A DNA stretch of 52,392 bases from positions 1 through 52,392 of the forward strand of contig CADCSY010000082.1 of assembly GCA_902805555.1 (NCBI GenBank), given 5' to 3'. This document shows, piece after piece, positions 32,846 through 40,716 of this stretch. The DNA is from an uncultured Acidimicrobiales bacterium (GTDB lineage Bacteria; Actinomycetota; Acidimicrobiia; Acidimicrobiales; CADCSY01). Under the pieces are notes generated by a model. That model saw nothing but the letters and a program-made list of their open reading frames with translations. It ran no database searches and was not told where the DNA came from. Position 1 is the stretch's first letter, and every line of letters begins with the position of its first letter. Both the position numbers and the translations under genes were made by a program.

Positions 32846-33021
32846 TCGGCCTCGGGTGCCGGTGCGACGGCGACCCCGTCGGCGTGCGGGAGGCCGTGGC
32901 GCGGTGTCGGGGAGGACGTCCGGGTCGGTCTGGACGCAGCGGCCCGACCCGCCGCTGTCCGACCGGTCCCGGTGACGGCCTGGTGACGGCAGGCGCGGGC
33001 AGGTGCGCGACACTCCCTCGG

Positions 33022-33606
33022 GTGGAGGACGTGAGGACCGCCGGCCCTGCAGACGCCGACCAGGTCGGGCGCACCCTGGCCGCCGGCTTCGGGGACGACC
33101 CCGTGCTGTCGTGGGTCTTCCAGGAACCCGGTCGAGCCGACAAGCTCGCCGCGCTCTTCGGCTTCTTCGCGCCCGAGACCCTGGTCCCGCTGGGTGCCAC
33201 CTACCTGCTCCCCGGCAGCTGCGCGGCCTGGACCCCGCCGGGCACGCCGCCCTGGCCCGAGGAGCGAGGCGTTCGCCTGGTCACCTCCCTCGCAGCGTCG
33301 TGCGGCGCCGCCGACCTCGAGCGGCTGGGTGTGCTCGACGACGCCACCCGGGCCGCCCACCCGGAGGAGCCGCACTGGTACCTCGGCATGCTCGCCACCG
33401 AGCCGCCGCTCCGGGGCCGGGGGGCGGGGGCGGCGCTGCTGCGCCACTCCCTGGCCGTGGTGGACGACGGCCACCTGCCCGCCTACCTCGAGTCGACCAA
33501 CCCGAGGAACGTCCCCCTGTACGAGCGCCACGGCTTCGAGGTGACCGGGACCATCGACCTGCCGAGCGGACCGTCCCTGACCCCGATGTGGCGCACGCCT
33601 CGCTGA
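33022..33606 (+). CDS. GNAT-family N-acetyltransferase
   Basis: A 194-residue acetyltransferase of the GCN5 fold. The N-terminus VEDVRTAGPADADQVGRTLA is the usual first strand and helix; the acetyl-CoA pyrophosphate loop is LRGRGAGAALL (about 136-146), and LESTNPRNVPLYERHGFEV is the C-terminal signature. The acceptor is unknown; the relatives are often annotated only as GNAT. GTG 33022 follows GACACT by seven bases, again matching the leaderless spacing. No tight operon: 176 bases lie upstream and 124 downstream. Confidence 0.85.
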   Translation: MEDVRTAGPADADQVGRTLAAGFGDDPVLSWVFQEPGRADKLAALFGFFAPETLVPLGATYLLPGSCAAWTPPGTPPWPEERGVRLVTSLAASCGAADLERLGVLDDATRAAHPEEPHWYLGMLATEPPLRGRGAGAALLRHSLAVVDDGHLPAYLESTNPRNVPLYERHGFEVTGTIDLPSGPSLTPMWRTPR

Positions 33607-33730
33607 CCTCCGGCCCGACCGTGAGGTCCTCCGGTCAACCTCCGGGCGGGACGTCCAGCTGGGCGGCGAGCCGCCTGGGGGCCGGCCCGTCGACCCGAGG
33701 CACCTCCGCCGGGGCGCGATGCTGGGGGCG

Positions 33731-34354
33731 GTGAACTACCTGGGCCACGTGGCCGTGGCGCTGGGGACGGGGAGGGGGGACGCGCCGTTCATCCTCGGGG
33801 CGGCCCTGCCGGACCTGGTGTCGATGGCGGGGGTCCGGGTGGACCGCGTGCTGCTCCCGGCGGCGGTGGCTGACGGGGTCGCCTGCCACCTCCGCGCCGA
33901 CGACGACTTCCACGCCCACCCGGCGTTCAGGGACGGCTCCGCTGCGCTGCGACGCGACCTGCACGACGCCGGCCTCCCGGCGGGCTCGCGGCGGGCGATC
34001 GGCCACGCCGGCTGGGAGCTGCTGCTCGACGGCAGCTTCGTCGGCGGTCCTGCCGAGGCCGCCCACCGCTCCGGCCTCCGCAGCGCCGAGGTCGTCCTGC
34101 CGGCGATGTCGCCCGCCCACGGGGCCCGGTGGAGCACCCTGATCGACCAGGGACCCCCGTCCCGGCTCCGCTACGACGAGCCCGCCTGGGTGGTCGACCG
34201 CCTCTTCACGATGCTGGCCCGGCGACCCCGGCTCTCGTTCGACGAGGCGCTCAAGCCGACGGTGGTGGAGGTCCTGGCCGGCCATCAGCCCTCGGTGGCA
34301 GCGGTGGCCGAGGAGGTCGTGGCCGACCTCGTGCAGCGCCCGGGACCGGCATGA
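33731..34354 (+). CDS. AcpH-like hypothetical hydrolase
   Basis: A 207-residue protein. The start VNYLGHVAVALG, then FILGAALPDLV, VADGVACHLRADDDFHAHPAF and HAGWELLLDG, resembles acyl-carrier-protein phosphodiesterase AcpH, in which conserved Asp and His residues (the DLV, HxxxD and HP positions) bind the metal of an HD-like site. The resemblance is partial, so AcpH activity is only a suggestion. GTG 33731 is chosen because GATGCT ends seven bases before it; ATG 33719 is four codons earlier. Confidence 0.6.
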   Translation: MNYLGHVAVALGTGRGDAPFILGAALPDLVSMAGVRVDRVLLPAAVADGVACHLRADDDFHAHPAFRDGSAALRRDLHDAGLPAGSRRAIGHAGWELLLDGSFVGGPAEAAHRSGLRSAEVVLPAMSPAHGARWSTLIDQGPPSRLRYDEPAWVVDRLFTMLARRPRLSFDEALKPTVVEVLAGHQPSVAAVAEEVVADLVQRPGPA

Positions 34355-34489
34355 GGGGGAGGTGGCTCGGCCTCGACGCCGCCTGATGGCCGACACCGAC
34401 CGGTGGGCGTCGGCCAGCGCCCGGATGCGCCGCCGGGCGCCCGAGGGCCGGGCCGCGAGGGCCCGGCGACCCGGGTCGGGGGCCTGCGT

Positions 34490-34495
34490 TAGGTT
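34490..34495 (+). promoter_or_regulatory. -10 hexamer TAGGTT, leaderless GYD gene
   Basis: TAGGTT ends five bases before ATG 34501. Confidence 0.45.
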
Positions 34496-34500
34496 GCGGC

Positions 34501-34794
34501 ATGCCCCGCTACGTGATGCTCTCGAACCTCGGTCCGGACGGCTTCGCCACCCTGCAGGAGCACCCGGAGCGGCTCAAGGGCGTGAGCGCCGAGGTCGAGG
34601 CGATGGGGGTCAGGGTCATCGAGCAGTACGGCCTCCTCGGCCAGTACGACTTCCTCAACATCCTCGAGGCGCCCGACGAGCTCACGATGGCGAGGGTGGC
34701 CACCGCCCTCGCCGCCCGCGGCACCCTGAAGTCGGTCACCCTCACCGCCATCCCCGTGGACGAGCTGATCGACGGGCTCAGGGGCGAGACCTGA
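34501..34794 (+). CDS. GYD-domain protein
   Basis: A 97-residue protein of the GYD family (ferredoxin-like dimeric alpha-beta barrel). The namesake motif appears as YGLLGQYDFLNILEAPDE, with GQYD in place of GxYD. The whole length is one domain with strands at both ends (YVMLSNL, SVTLTAIPVDEL). Members are common in actinobacteria and archaea and have no settled function. It is leaderless (TAGGTT, five-base gap) and convergent with the next gene. Confidence 0.85.
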   Translation: MPRYVMLSNLGPDGFATLQEHPERLKGVSAEVEAMGVRVIEQYGLLGQYDFLNILEAPDELTMARVATALAARGTLKSVTLTAIPVDELIDGLRGET

Positions 34795-34830
34795 TCCGGG
34801 CCCGGGCCTGACCCGGCACCCGCCGAGCCG

Positions 34831-35034
34831 CTAGACCCACCACATCGACGCGCCCTTGCGGGTGCGCCGGACCTCGTCGTCGGTGAAGGCCCGTGGGAGC
34901 AGGGTGCGATCGGAGCACCGGAGCACCCGGTAGCCCCCGTCCTCGACCGCGGCCACCTCGAACCCCTTCGACCACGAGCCGTCGAAGCCGTTGCGGACCT
35001 CGACACCTGTGCCGGGTGGCAGCAGCACGGACAC
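34831..35034 (-). CDS. Small Tudor/SH3-like hypothetical protein
   Basis: A 67-residue protein with the pattern TGVEVRNGFDGSWSKGFEVA, EDGGYRVLRCSD, then PRAFTDDEVRR and WWV at the end. A strand-rich small barrel of this type (aromatic cage around W and F positions, then EVR) is known as a conserved small protein in several actinobacteria, and resembles Tudor or SH3 folds that bind peptides or nucleic acids. ATG 35034 is the only good start. It lies between the GYD and selD genes. Confidence 0.6.
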   Translation of the reverse strand: MSVLLPPGTGVEVRNGFDGSWSKGFEVAAVEDGGYRVLRCSDRTLLPRAFTDDEVRRTRKGASMWWV

Positions 35035-35147
35035 GTCCTCCTCGGGGCGGTGGCAGCCGACGGCAGCCGGGCGCGAGGGATCATCGCGCAGCCGTGGGCG
35101 GGCCCGCGCCGGCCGCCCGGGGACCGGCCTGCTGGTTGACTGTGCAC

Positions 35148-36170
35148 ATGACCGCCGCCTCCGACGTCGACCTCGTCCGCCTCACCGAGTGGACGTCGTG
35201 CGGCGGCTGCGCCGCCAAGTGGGGGGCCACGGCGCTGGCAGGGATGGTGGGCGAGCTGGCGGCCACCGCAGACCCCGCCCTGCTCGTCGGCCTGGCGCCC
35301 TTCGACGACGCTGCGGTGTACCGCGTGAGCGACGACGTCGCCCTCGTGTCGACCACCGACTTCTTCCCGCCGCTCGTCGACGACCCGGGCGACTTCGGAG
35401 CGGTGGCCGCCGCCAACGCCTGCAGCGACGTGTTCGCCATGGGTGGCCGGGTGGTCACGGCGCTGAACCTCTCGGCCTTCCCCGAGCGCCTGCCGCTGCC
35501 GGCCATCGCCGCCATCCTGCAGTCCGCCGCTGCGGTGGTGGCGGAGGCCGGGGGCAGCGTCGCCGGCGGCCACACGATCCGCTCGGAGGAGCCGATCTTC
35601 GGGCTGGCGGTGCAGGGCCTCGTGCACCCCGACCGCATCTTCACCAAGGGTGGCGCCCGGGTGGGCGACCTCCTCGTCCTCTCGAAGCCCCTCGGCACCG
35701 GCATCGTGCTGGCCGGCGGCAGCGCGGCGGACAAGGCCGGGGCCACGGCCGGGATGCGCACGCTCAACCGGCTGGCGTCGGAGGCCCTGCAGGCGCTCGG
35801 CCCTGCGACCCACGCCGTCACCGACGTCACCGGCTTCGGCCTCCTCGGCCACGCCTGGGAGATGGCGGAGCGGGCCGGCACCCGCTTCGTGTTCGATGCC
35901 GTGAGCCTCCCCCTCTACCCGGGCGCCCTCGCCGCAGCGGAGGCGGGCACCAGGACCGGGGGCGACCCCCGCAACCGCGAGCACCTCGCCGGCGTCGTCG
36001 ATGTCGGGCCGTCCGTCGAGCCGGCGCTCGAGGCGATCTGCTTCGACCCTCAGACGAGCGGCGGCCTGCTCGCCGCCGTCGACGCGGGCGCCTCGGCCCG
36101 GGCGCAGGCGGCGGGGTTCTCCGTGGTCGGCACGGTCGAGCCGGGCCCGGCGGCGGTCGCGGTGGCCTGA
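35148..36170 (+). CDS. selD: Selenide, water dikinase
   Basis: A 340-residue enzyme that makes selenophosphate from selenide and ATP, needed for selenocysteine and 2-selenouridine. The N-terminal Gly-rich loop SCGGCAAKWG (residues 17-26) has Cys18 and Cys21; by alignment with E. coli GCGCK, Cys21 is likely the catalytic residue and Lys24 the conserved lysine. Further landmarks are FDDAAVY, STTDFFPPLVDDP, ANACSDVFAMGG, GGHTIRSEEP and DPQTSGGL. It has Cys instead of Sec at the active site; no in-frame TGA occurs. No selA, selB, selC or ybbB is in the window. ATG 35148 starts the fold; rnhB follows after 40 bases with its own -10. Confidence 0.93.
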   Translation: MTAASDVDLVRLTEWTSCGGCAAKWGATALAGMVGELAATADPALLVGLAPFDDAAVYRVSDDVALVSTTDFFPPLVDDPGDFGAVAAANACSDVFAMGGRVVTALNLSAFPERLPLPAIAAILQSAAAVVAEAGGSVAGGHTIRSEEPIFGLAVQGLVHPDRIFTKGGARVGDLLVLSKPLGTGIVLAGGSAADKAGATAGMRTLNRLASEALQALGPATHAVTDVTGFGLLGHAWEMAERAGTRFVFDAVSLPLYPGALAAAEAGTRTGGDPRNREHLAGVVDVGPSVEPALEAICFDPQTSGGLLAAVDAGASARAQAAGFSVVGTVEPGPAAVAVA

Positions 36171-36198
36171 GAGGTCCGGAGGCCCGGGGGTGCGGCGA

Positions 36199-36204
36199 TA
36201 GGGT
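36199..36204 (+). promoter_or_regulatory. -10 hexamer TAGGGT, leaderless rnhB
   Basis: TAGGGT ends six bases before GTG 36211. Confidence 0.5.
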
Positions 36205-36210
36205 CGCCGC

Positions 36211-36918
36211 GTGGTCGCGAGCGCCCCCGTCCTGCGCAAGGCGCTCAAGACGTCGAGCCCCTCCCTGGCGTTCGAGCGGGCGCTGTGGGAGGCCGGCAAC
36301 GACGTGGTCGTCGGCGTCGACGAGGTCGGACGGGGGGCCTGGGCCGGGCCGCTCTCCGTCGGCGCCGCCGTGCTGCCGAAGGAGCGACGCGTCTACAAGA
36401 TCCGCGACTCGAAGATGCTCACCGAGGTCGAGCGCGAGGCCCTGTACGACCGCATCGCAGGCTGGTGCGCAGCCTGGTCCGTGGGCCACGCCTCCCAGGA
36501 GGAGTGCGACGAGCTCGGGATGACGGAGGCCCAGCGGCTGGCGGCCCGACGTGCGATCGGCGGGCTCGGCGTGGTGCCCGACCGGGTCCTCGTCGACGGG
36601 AGCTGGGACTTCGTCGGTGGAGGCCGCACCGACCGGCTGGTGAAGGGGGACCGGCGCTGCCTGTCCATCGCCGCCGCCTCGATCCTCGCCAAGGTGACGA
36701 GGGACCGCATGATGCGCGCCGAGGCGGCCCACTTCCCGGGCTACGACTTCGAGCTGAACAAGGGCTACCCGTGCCCCCGGCACAAGGTGGCCCTCCGGGG
36801 GATGGGGCCGACGAGCATCCACCGCAGGACGTGGGTGTTCATGGACCACCTCCCCTGGCCCAGCTGCCACCGCCCCGTCCCACCCGAGCCGGAGGACCCC
36901 CAGGGCGTGCTCCTCTGA
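36211..36918 (+). CDS. rnhB: Ribonuclease HII
   Basis: A 235-residue nuclease that cuts the RNA strand of RNA-DNA hybrids and removes misincorporated ribonucleotides. The metal site is seen in GVDEVGRGAWAGPL (first Asp and Glu) and VLVDGSWDF (third acidic residue), then the substrate loop RRCLSIAAASILAKVTRDR and YDFELNKGYPCPRH, which contains the fourth acidic residue region. An N-terminal extension of about 28 residues precedes the fold. The start is GTG 36211, six bases after TAGGGT. It converges on the histidine phosphatase gene. Confidence 0.93.
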   Translation: MVASAPVLRKALKTSSPSLAFERALWEAGNDVVVGVDEVGRGAWAGPLSVGAAVLPKERRVYKIRDSKMLTEVEREALYDRIAGWCAAWSVGHASQEECDELGMTEAQRLAARRAIGGLGVVPDRVLVDGSWDFVGGGRTDRLVKGDRRCLSIAAASILAKVTRDRMMRAEAAHFPGYDFELNKGYPCPRHKVALRGMGPTSIHRRTWVFMDHLPWPSCHRPVPPEPEDPQGVLL

Positions 36919-36940
36919 GCGTGCGACCGGCGCTCCGGGC

Positions 36941-37618
36941 TCAGCGGGTCCGCATGTCGTCGGGCAGGTGCTCGACGTCGTTCAGCCGGAGCAGGCTGAA
37001 GGCGCAGCTGCCGGCGGTCTCGTAGGGGGCGAGCTCGCTCACCGAGGAGTGCCGCATCACGAAGCGCTCCCACTCCCACGGCACGGGGTCGATGCCGAGC
37101 AGGTGGCCGATGGCGACGGCGTTCGTCCCTGCGTGGGCGACGAGCACGAGGTGGAGGCCGGGCGCGTCGATCTCCCACAGGGGGGAGCCGGGACCGACGG
37201 GCCTCGCCCCCCGCTCGTGCAGCGCCTCCGTGAGCCCACCGGTGACCCGCACGTGGAAGTCACGGAACGACTCGCCACCGGCGATGCCGTCCCACTGCTC
37301 CTCGACCGGGCGGGCCCGTCCCTCTGCGAACGTGCGGGTGACCTGCTCCTCCGGGGCGCCGCCCCAGGCCGGCGCCTTGATCTCCTCGAGCCACGCCGCC
37401 TCCTCCGCCTCGTGGCCGAGCGCCGCCAGGAGCGGCGCCGCCGTCTCCTGGGCCCGGACGAGCGGCGACACGAGCACCTCGTCGCACGCCAGGTCGGCGA
37501 GGTGCTCGGCCAGCAGGGCGGCCTGGCGCCGCCCTCGCTCGGTCAGGACGGGGTCGTCGACGCTGCGGCCGTCGACGGTCCAGGCCGGCTCGCCGTGGCG
37601 GATGAAGGTGAGGCGCAT
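36941..37618 (-). CDS. Histidine phosphatase family protein
   Basis: A 225-residue member of the phosphoglycerate-mutase-like superfamily. The catalytic RHG is in LTFIRHGEPAW (residues 4-14), the second Arg pair in VLVSPLVRAQETAA, and the second catalytic His in VLVAHAGTNAVAIGHLL. The reaction is hydrolysis of a phosphomonoester by a phospho-histidine intermediate; the substrate is not readable. ATG 37618 has CAGACT six bases upstream, close to the leaderless -10 pattern except for its first base. It is followed by no close gene on the same strand. Confidence 0.88.
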   Translation of the reverse strand: MRLTFIRHGEPAWTVDGRSVDDPVLTERGRRQAALLAEHLADLACDEVLVSPLVRAQETAAPLLAALGHEAEEAAWLEEIKAPAWGGAPEEQVTRTFAEGRARPVEEQWDGIAGGESFRDFHVRVTGGLTEALHERGARPVGPGSPLWEIDAPGLHLVLVAHAGTNAVAIGHLLGIDPVPWEWERFVMRHSSVSELAPYETAGSCAFSLLRLNDVEHLPDDMRTR

Positions 37619-37746
37619 GGCGGAAGTCTGGCCCCTGGGCGCCCCGCCCCCGCCCGGCGAGCGGCAGGTCCGGCAGCGCACCGCCGGTGCCGAGCGGAGC
37701 ACGACGTCGGCCACCTGCGCCGGGCGGGGCCGGGCCCGCCCGGGGC

Positions 37747-38994
37747 TCAGTTCGTGCGCAGCTCCCGGAACGGGGTCTTGGAGTCGATGCCGGGGTCCTT
37801 GGGCAGCCCGAGCACCCGCTCGGCGACGATGTTCTTCATCACCTCGTCGGTGCCGCCGGCGACGCGCATGCCGGGGACGCCGAGCAGGAACTGCGTCCAG
37901 GCGAACGTCCCCCACTCGCCCGTGTCGGCGGTGATGCGAGGACCGAGCACGGCTGCGATGAGGTTGGCGGCCAGGGTCTGGTTGTTGGTCAGCGCCAGCT
38001 TGGCGGTGGACAGCTCGGGACCTGGCAGCTGGCCCTGCTTGATCTTGTCGAGGGCCCGCTTGTTCGTGAGCCGGGCAACCGTGGTGGCGCTGTGCAGCTT
38101 CATGAGCTCGTCCCGGAGGACGGCGTCCTGGGCCACGCCGAAGTGGCGCATCATCTCGGCGATCTGGGTGGTGCCGGCACCGCCGCTGCCACCACCGCCG
38201 CCGATGGCGGCCCGCTCGTTCATGAGCGTGGTCAGGGCGACGGTCCACCCCTGGTTCACGTCGCCCAGGCGGTGGTCGTCGGGGACGCGCACGTCGCTGA
38301 AGAACACCTCGTTGAACGAGGCGCCGCCGGTCATCTGGCGGAGCGGCCGGACCTCGACCCCGGGGGCCTTCATGTCCACGACGAACCCGGTGAGGCCCTT
38401 GTGCTTCGGCAGGTCGGGGTCGGTCCGGCAGATGACCTCGCCGATGTCGCTGTAGTGGGCGCCGGAGGTCCACACCTTCTGACCGGTGAGGAGCCACTCG
38501 TCGCCGTCGCGCTCGGCCTTCATCTGCAGCCCGGCCAGGTCGGAGCCCGCCCCCGGCTCGCTGAACAGCTGGCAGCCCACGATGTCGCCCCGGTACATCT
38601 TCTTGAGGTAGCGCTGCTTCGTGACGTCGGTGCCGTGGGCGAGGATCGTGGGGGCCACCATGCCGAGGCCGATGGTGAAGAAGCCGCCGCCCGGCGTGTC
38701 GTAGCCCGACTCGAGCTGGTTGTAGAGGCGCTCGTAGGTGGCCGGGAGGCCGCGTCCGCCGAGCTCCTCGGGGCCGGTGATCCACCCGAAGCCGGCGTCG
38801 TCCCGCTTCGCGCGCCACGCCTGCGCCTCGGCCAGCAGCCGCAGCTCGGCGTCGCGGCTGCGCTCGTCGAAGAGGGCGACCTTGTCGGACCCCTCGCCCC
38901 ACACGAACTTCTTCTCGGTCTCCTTCGGCTTGGCGTTGGCCTCGAGGAAGGCCGTGGCCTCGGCGACGAAGTCCTGCTCGCTGATGTCCGGCAT
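37747..38994 (-). CDS. Acyl-CoA dehydrogenase (FadE-type)
   Basis: A 415-residue flavoenzyme. Recognisable are FSEPGAGSDLAGLQ, GQKVWTSGAHYSD and the C-terminal GGTDEVMKNIVAERVLGLP, in which the Glu position aligns with the C-terminal active-site region of actinobacterial FadE proteins. A glycine run (about residues 270-278, IGGGGGSGGAGT) is unusual and may be a loop. The start ATG 38994 has a GGGGG ribosome binding site. The promoter (TAGGTT, 39050-39055) adjoins a TetR-like palindrome at 39056-39073, so fatty-acid-responsive control is likely. It differs from the dehydrogenase at 7.4 kb. Confidence 0.92.
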   Translation of the reverse strand: MPDISEQDFVAEATAFLEANAKPKETEKKFVWGEGSDKVALFDERSRDAELRLLAEAQAWRAKRDDAGFGWITGPEELGGRGLPATYERLYNQLESGYDTPGGGFFTIGLGMVAPTILAHGTDVTKQRYLKKMYRGDIVGCQLFSEPGAGSDLAGLQMKAERDGDEWLLTGQKVWTSGAHYSDIGEVICRTDPDLPKHKGLTGFVVDMKAPGVEVRPLRQMTGGASFNEVFFSDVRVPDDHRLGDVNQGWTVALTTLMNERAAIGGGGGSGGAGTTQIAEMMRHFGVAQDAVLRDELMKLHSATTVARLTNKRALDKIKQGQLPGPELSTAKLALTNNQTLAANLIAAVLGPRITADTGEWGTFAWTQFLLGVPGMRVAGGTDEVMKNIVAERVLGLPKDPGIDSKTPFRELRTN

Positions 38995-39049
38995 GCCGAG
39001 TCCCCCTGCTGCGCCCGGTGCTGCGACGCCCCGTCGGACGCCCGGGCCG

Positions 39050-39055
39050 AACCTA
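39050..39055 (-). promoter_or_regulatory. -10 hexamer TAGGTT of the FadE-type gene
   Basis: On the minus strand TAGGTT lies about 55 bases before ATG 38994 and directly beside the palindrome at 39056-39073, so a bound repressor would cover the polymerase site. Confidence 0.4.
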
Positions 39056-39073
39056 CTTGACCATCCGGTCAAG
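39056..39073. promoter_or_regulatory. Palindromic operator CTTGACC-ATCC-GGTCAAG
   Basis: The two 7-base arms are exact complements around four bases. TTGACC/GGTCAA arms of this kind are typical for TetR-family regulators of lipid genes in actinobacteria. It lies between the divergent FadE-type gene and the small acidic gene and could control both. Confidence 0.5.
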
Positions 39074-39136
39074 GACCACGCTGGCCCCGGGGCGCGGACG
39101 CGGGTGTCCGGCCGTTCGACGGGGCAGGAGGGTGCC

Positions 39137-39346
39137 ATGACCGATGCACCCACGCCCAGCGACGCCACCCCGGAGCAGGCCGCCTCCGACGACACCGCGC
39201 TCGACGACCTCGACCGCCAGGCCCGCAAGACCGAGCGGGAGGCGATCGATGCGGGGATCCTCCCCGACCCCGACGAGAAGGAGTTCCACGAGAGCGGCTC
39301 GATCCGTCCCGACCTCGACGACCAGACCATCGCCCCGCCAGGCTGA
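39137..39346 (+). CDS. Small acidic hypothetical protein
   Basis: A 69-residue, highly acidic and probably disordered protein (TPSDATPEQAASDDTALDDLDRQ, charged helix ARKTEREAIDAGILPDPDEKEF, then a Pro/Asp end). ATG 39137 follows AGGAGGGT with a five-base gap, a strong ribosome binding site. It is divergent from the FadE-type gene and shares the palindrome between them. No family is recognised. Confidence 0.55.
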   Translation: MTDAPTPSDATPEQAASDDTALDDLDRQARKTEREAIDAGILPDPDEKEFHESGSIRPDLDDQTIAPPG

Positions 39347-39401
39347 GCGGCGGGCCGACCCGGCCGGTCGGAGGGCGGCGGCGCACCCCAGGGCCCGCGC
39401 C

Positions 39402-39407
39402 TACCCT
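39402..39407 (+). promoter_or_regulatory. -10 hexamer TACCCT, leaderless SCO6745-like gene
   Basis: TACCCT ends six bases before ATG 39414. Confidence 0.5.
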
Positions 39408-39413
39408 GCGGGC

Positions 39414-40148
39414 ATGACCCCCGAGGAGCTCGTCACCGCCGCCAGCCCCGACATCGGGGACCTCGGGTGGGCGTTCTACTTCGTCCCCGAGACGGGGGCG
39501 ATGGCCGAGGAGCTCGGCCTCGACATGTTCCGGTTCTACTTCCTGGGCCGGGGCGGGGTCCTCGGCGACGTCGAGGCGACCGTCGTGGCCAGCGCCTTCG
39601 GCTACTTCGAACCGGGCCTGGTGTCGCAGATGTGGGAGTCCGGCAAGGAGGTCATGAGCCCCCGAGAGGCGGGACGGGCCTACCACCTCGCCAGCGCGGA
39701 GCACGGTCGGCGCCGGCTGTCGGGCATCGAGGGCCTGGAGGCGTTCTGCGCCGCAGCCGAGCGGGTGAACGACGCCGCCGACCCCGTCGCCCTCCCCCTC
39801 TACGCCGGCATCCGGAGCGAGCCCCTGGTCGACGACCTGCCGGGACGCTCGATGCAGCTGCTCACCGTGCTCCGGGAGCTGCGGGGCAGTGCCCACCTCC
39901 TGGCGGTGCGAGCCGTGGGCCTCGACGCCAAGACGGCGCACTGGATCACCCGACCGGGTGACATCGCGATGTTCGGGTGGAGCGAGGACGACGCGCCGCC
40001 GGTCACCGACGAGGTCCGCTCCCTGCGGGCCGAGGCGGAGGCGCTCACCGACCGGTTGGTGCTCCCTGCGTTTGCCGTGCTCGACGATCCCGGCCAGCAG
40101 GACCTCCTGACCGGCCTCGAGCGCATCGGGGCGGCGCTCCGGGCCTGA
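39414..40148 (+). CDS. SCO6745-family protein
   Basis: A 244-residue mostly helical protein recognised as an SCO6745-type protein, widespread in actinobacteria and without known function. The beginning MTPEELVTAASPDIGDLGWAFYFVPE shows the first helix, then GRGGVLGDVEATVVASAFGYFEP, the conserved segment of the family, and later RELRGSAHLLAVRAVGL. The gene is preceded by TACCCT with a six-base gap. The fold has been noted as helix-rich and DNA-binding-like in places, but this is not established. Confidence 0.75.
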   Translation: MTPEELVTAASPDIGDLGWAFYFVPETGAMAEELGLDMFRFYFLGRGGVLGDVEATVVASAFGYFEPGLVSQMWESGKEVMSPREAGRAYHLASAEHGRRRLSGIEGLEAFCAAAERVNDAADPVALPLYAGIRSEPLVDDLPGRSMQLLTVLRELRGSAHLLAVRAVGLDAKTAHWITRPGDIAMFGWSEDDAPPVTDEVRSLRAEAEALTDRLVLPAFAVLDDPGQQDLLTGLERIGAALRA

Positions 40149-40260
40149 GCCCCTCGGAGGCGCCGGACCCGAGGGCCCCCATCCTCGGGGCTGCGCCGGC
40201 CGGGGGCAGCGACCGCGAGGTGATCCGACCCGCGGTGCCGTCCGCACGTGGAAGCGGGTG

Positions 40261-40287
40261 GGAGCCCGGTTGGCCGGGTCGGGCTCC
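40261..40287. terminator. Hairpin after the SCO6745-like gene
   Basis: GGAGCCCG (40261-40268) and CGGGCTCC (40280-40287) pair exactly; the inner CCCGG-TTGG-CCGGG offers an alternative short stem. No T-run follows. It could also be part of the next gene's upstream region. Confidence 0.4.
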
Positions 40288-40320
40288 GGGCCTCTGTGCC
40301 GCACCCAGCGGCGGCCCCGC

Positions 40321-40326
40321 TAGCGT
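40321..40326 (+). promoter_or_regulatory. -10 hexamer TAGCGT, leaderless membrane gene
   Basis: TAGCGT ends seven bases before GTG 40334. Confidence 0.45.
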
Positions 40327-40333
40327 CGCTCGG

Positions 40334-40696
40334 GTGCGCAGGAACGCCCTCGTCCCCGCTGCCCTCGCCGGCTGGACCGTCTTCGTCTGGGGCACCCGGG
40401 TCCGCAACATCGCCAGGGACGGCGGCGGGGGGCTCTCACTGCTCGTGGCGCTCGGCATGGTCGCCCTGGCGGCCCTGGTGGCGGTCGCCCTCGTGCGGGA
40501 CGGCACCCCGAGGTGGGCGGTGCCCGCGCTCGCCGCCGCCACGGTGGCGGCCTGGGCCGTCCGGGTCCCGGTGATCCTCCTCGGTGACCACGGCGCCGCC
40601 TTCAAGGTCGTGCACACCGTGCTGGCCGTCGTCTCGGTGGTGCTGGCCGTCGCCTCCCTGCGCCGGACCGGCGCCCGGGTCCCCACCGCCGCCTGA
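40334..40696 (+). CDS. Small four-helix membrane protein, unknown function
   Basis: A 120-residue protein with about four hydrophobic helices (near 5-20, 34-53, 62-80 and 88-108) and an amphipathic link (RVRNIARDGGG) after the first. Both ends are short and charged. I recognise no family; it looks like the generic small integral membrane proteins of actinobacteria. The start is fixed by TAGCGT seven bases upstream. It converges on the DDAH-like gene. Confidence 0.65.
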   Translation: MRRNALVPAALAGWTVFVWGTRVRNIARDGGGGLSLLVALGMVALAALVAVALVRDGTPRWAVPALAAATVAAWAVRVPVILLGDHGAAFKVVHTVLAVVSVVLAVASLRRTGARVPTAA

Positions 40697-40716
40697 ACGA
40701 GCCGTCGGCGGCCTGC

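Noticed and set aside
35198-35221. A selenocysteine codon in selD
   Set aside because: The active-site loop uses ordinary Cys codons and no in-frame TGA occurs before the stop.
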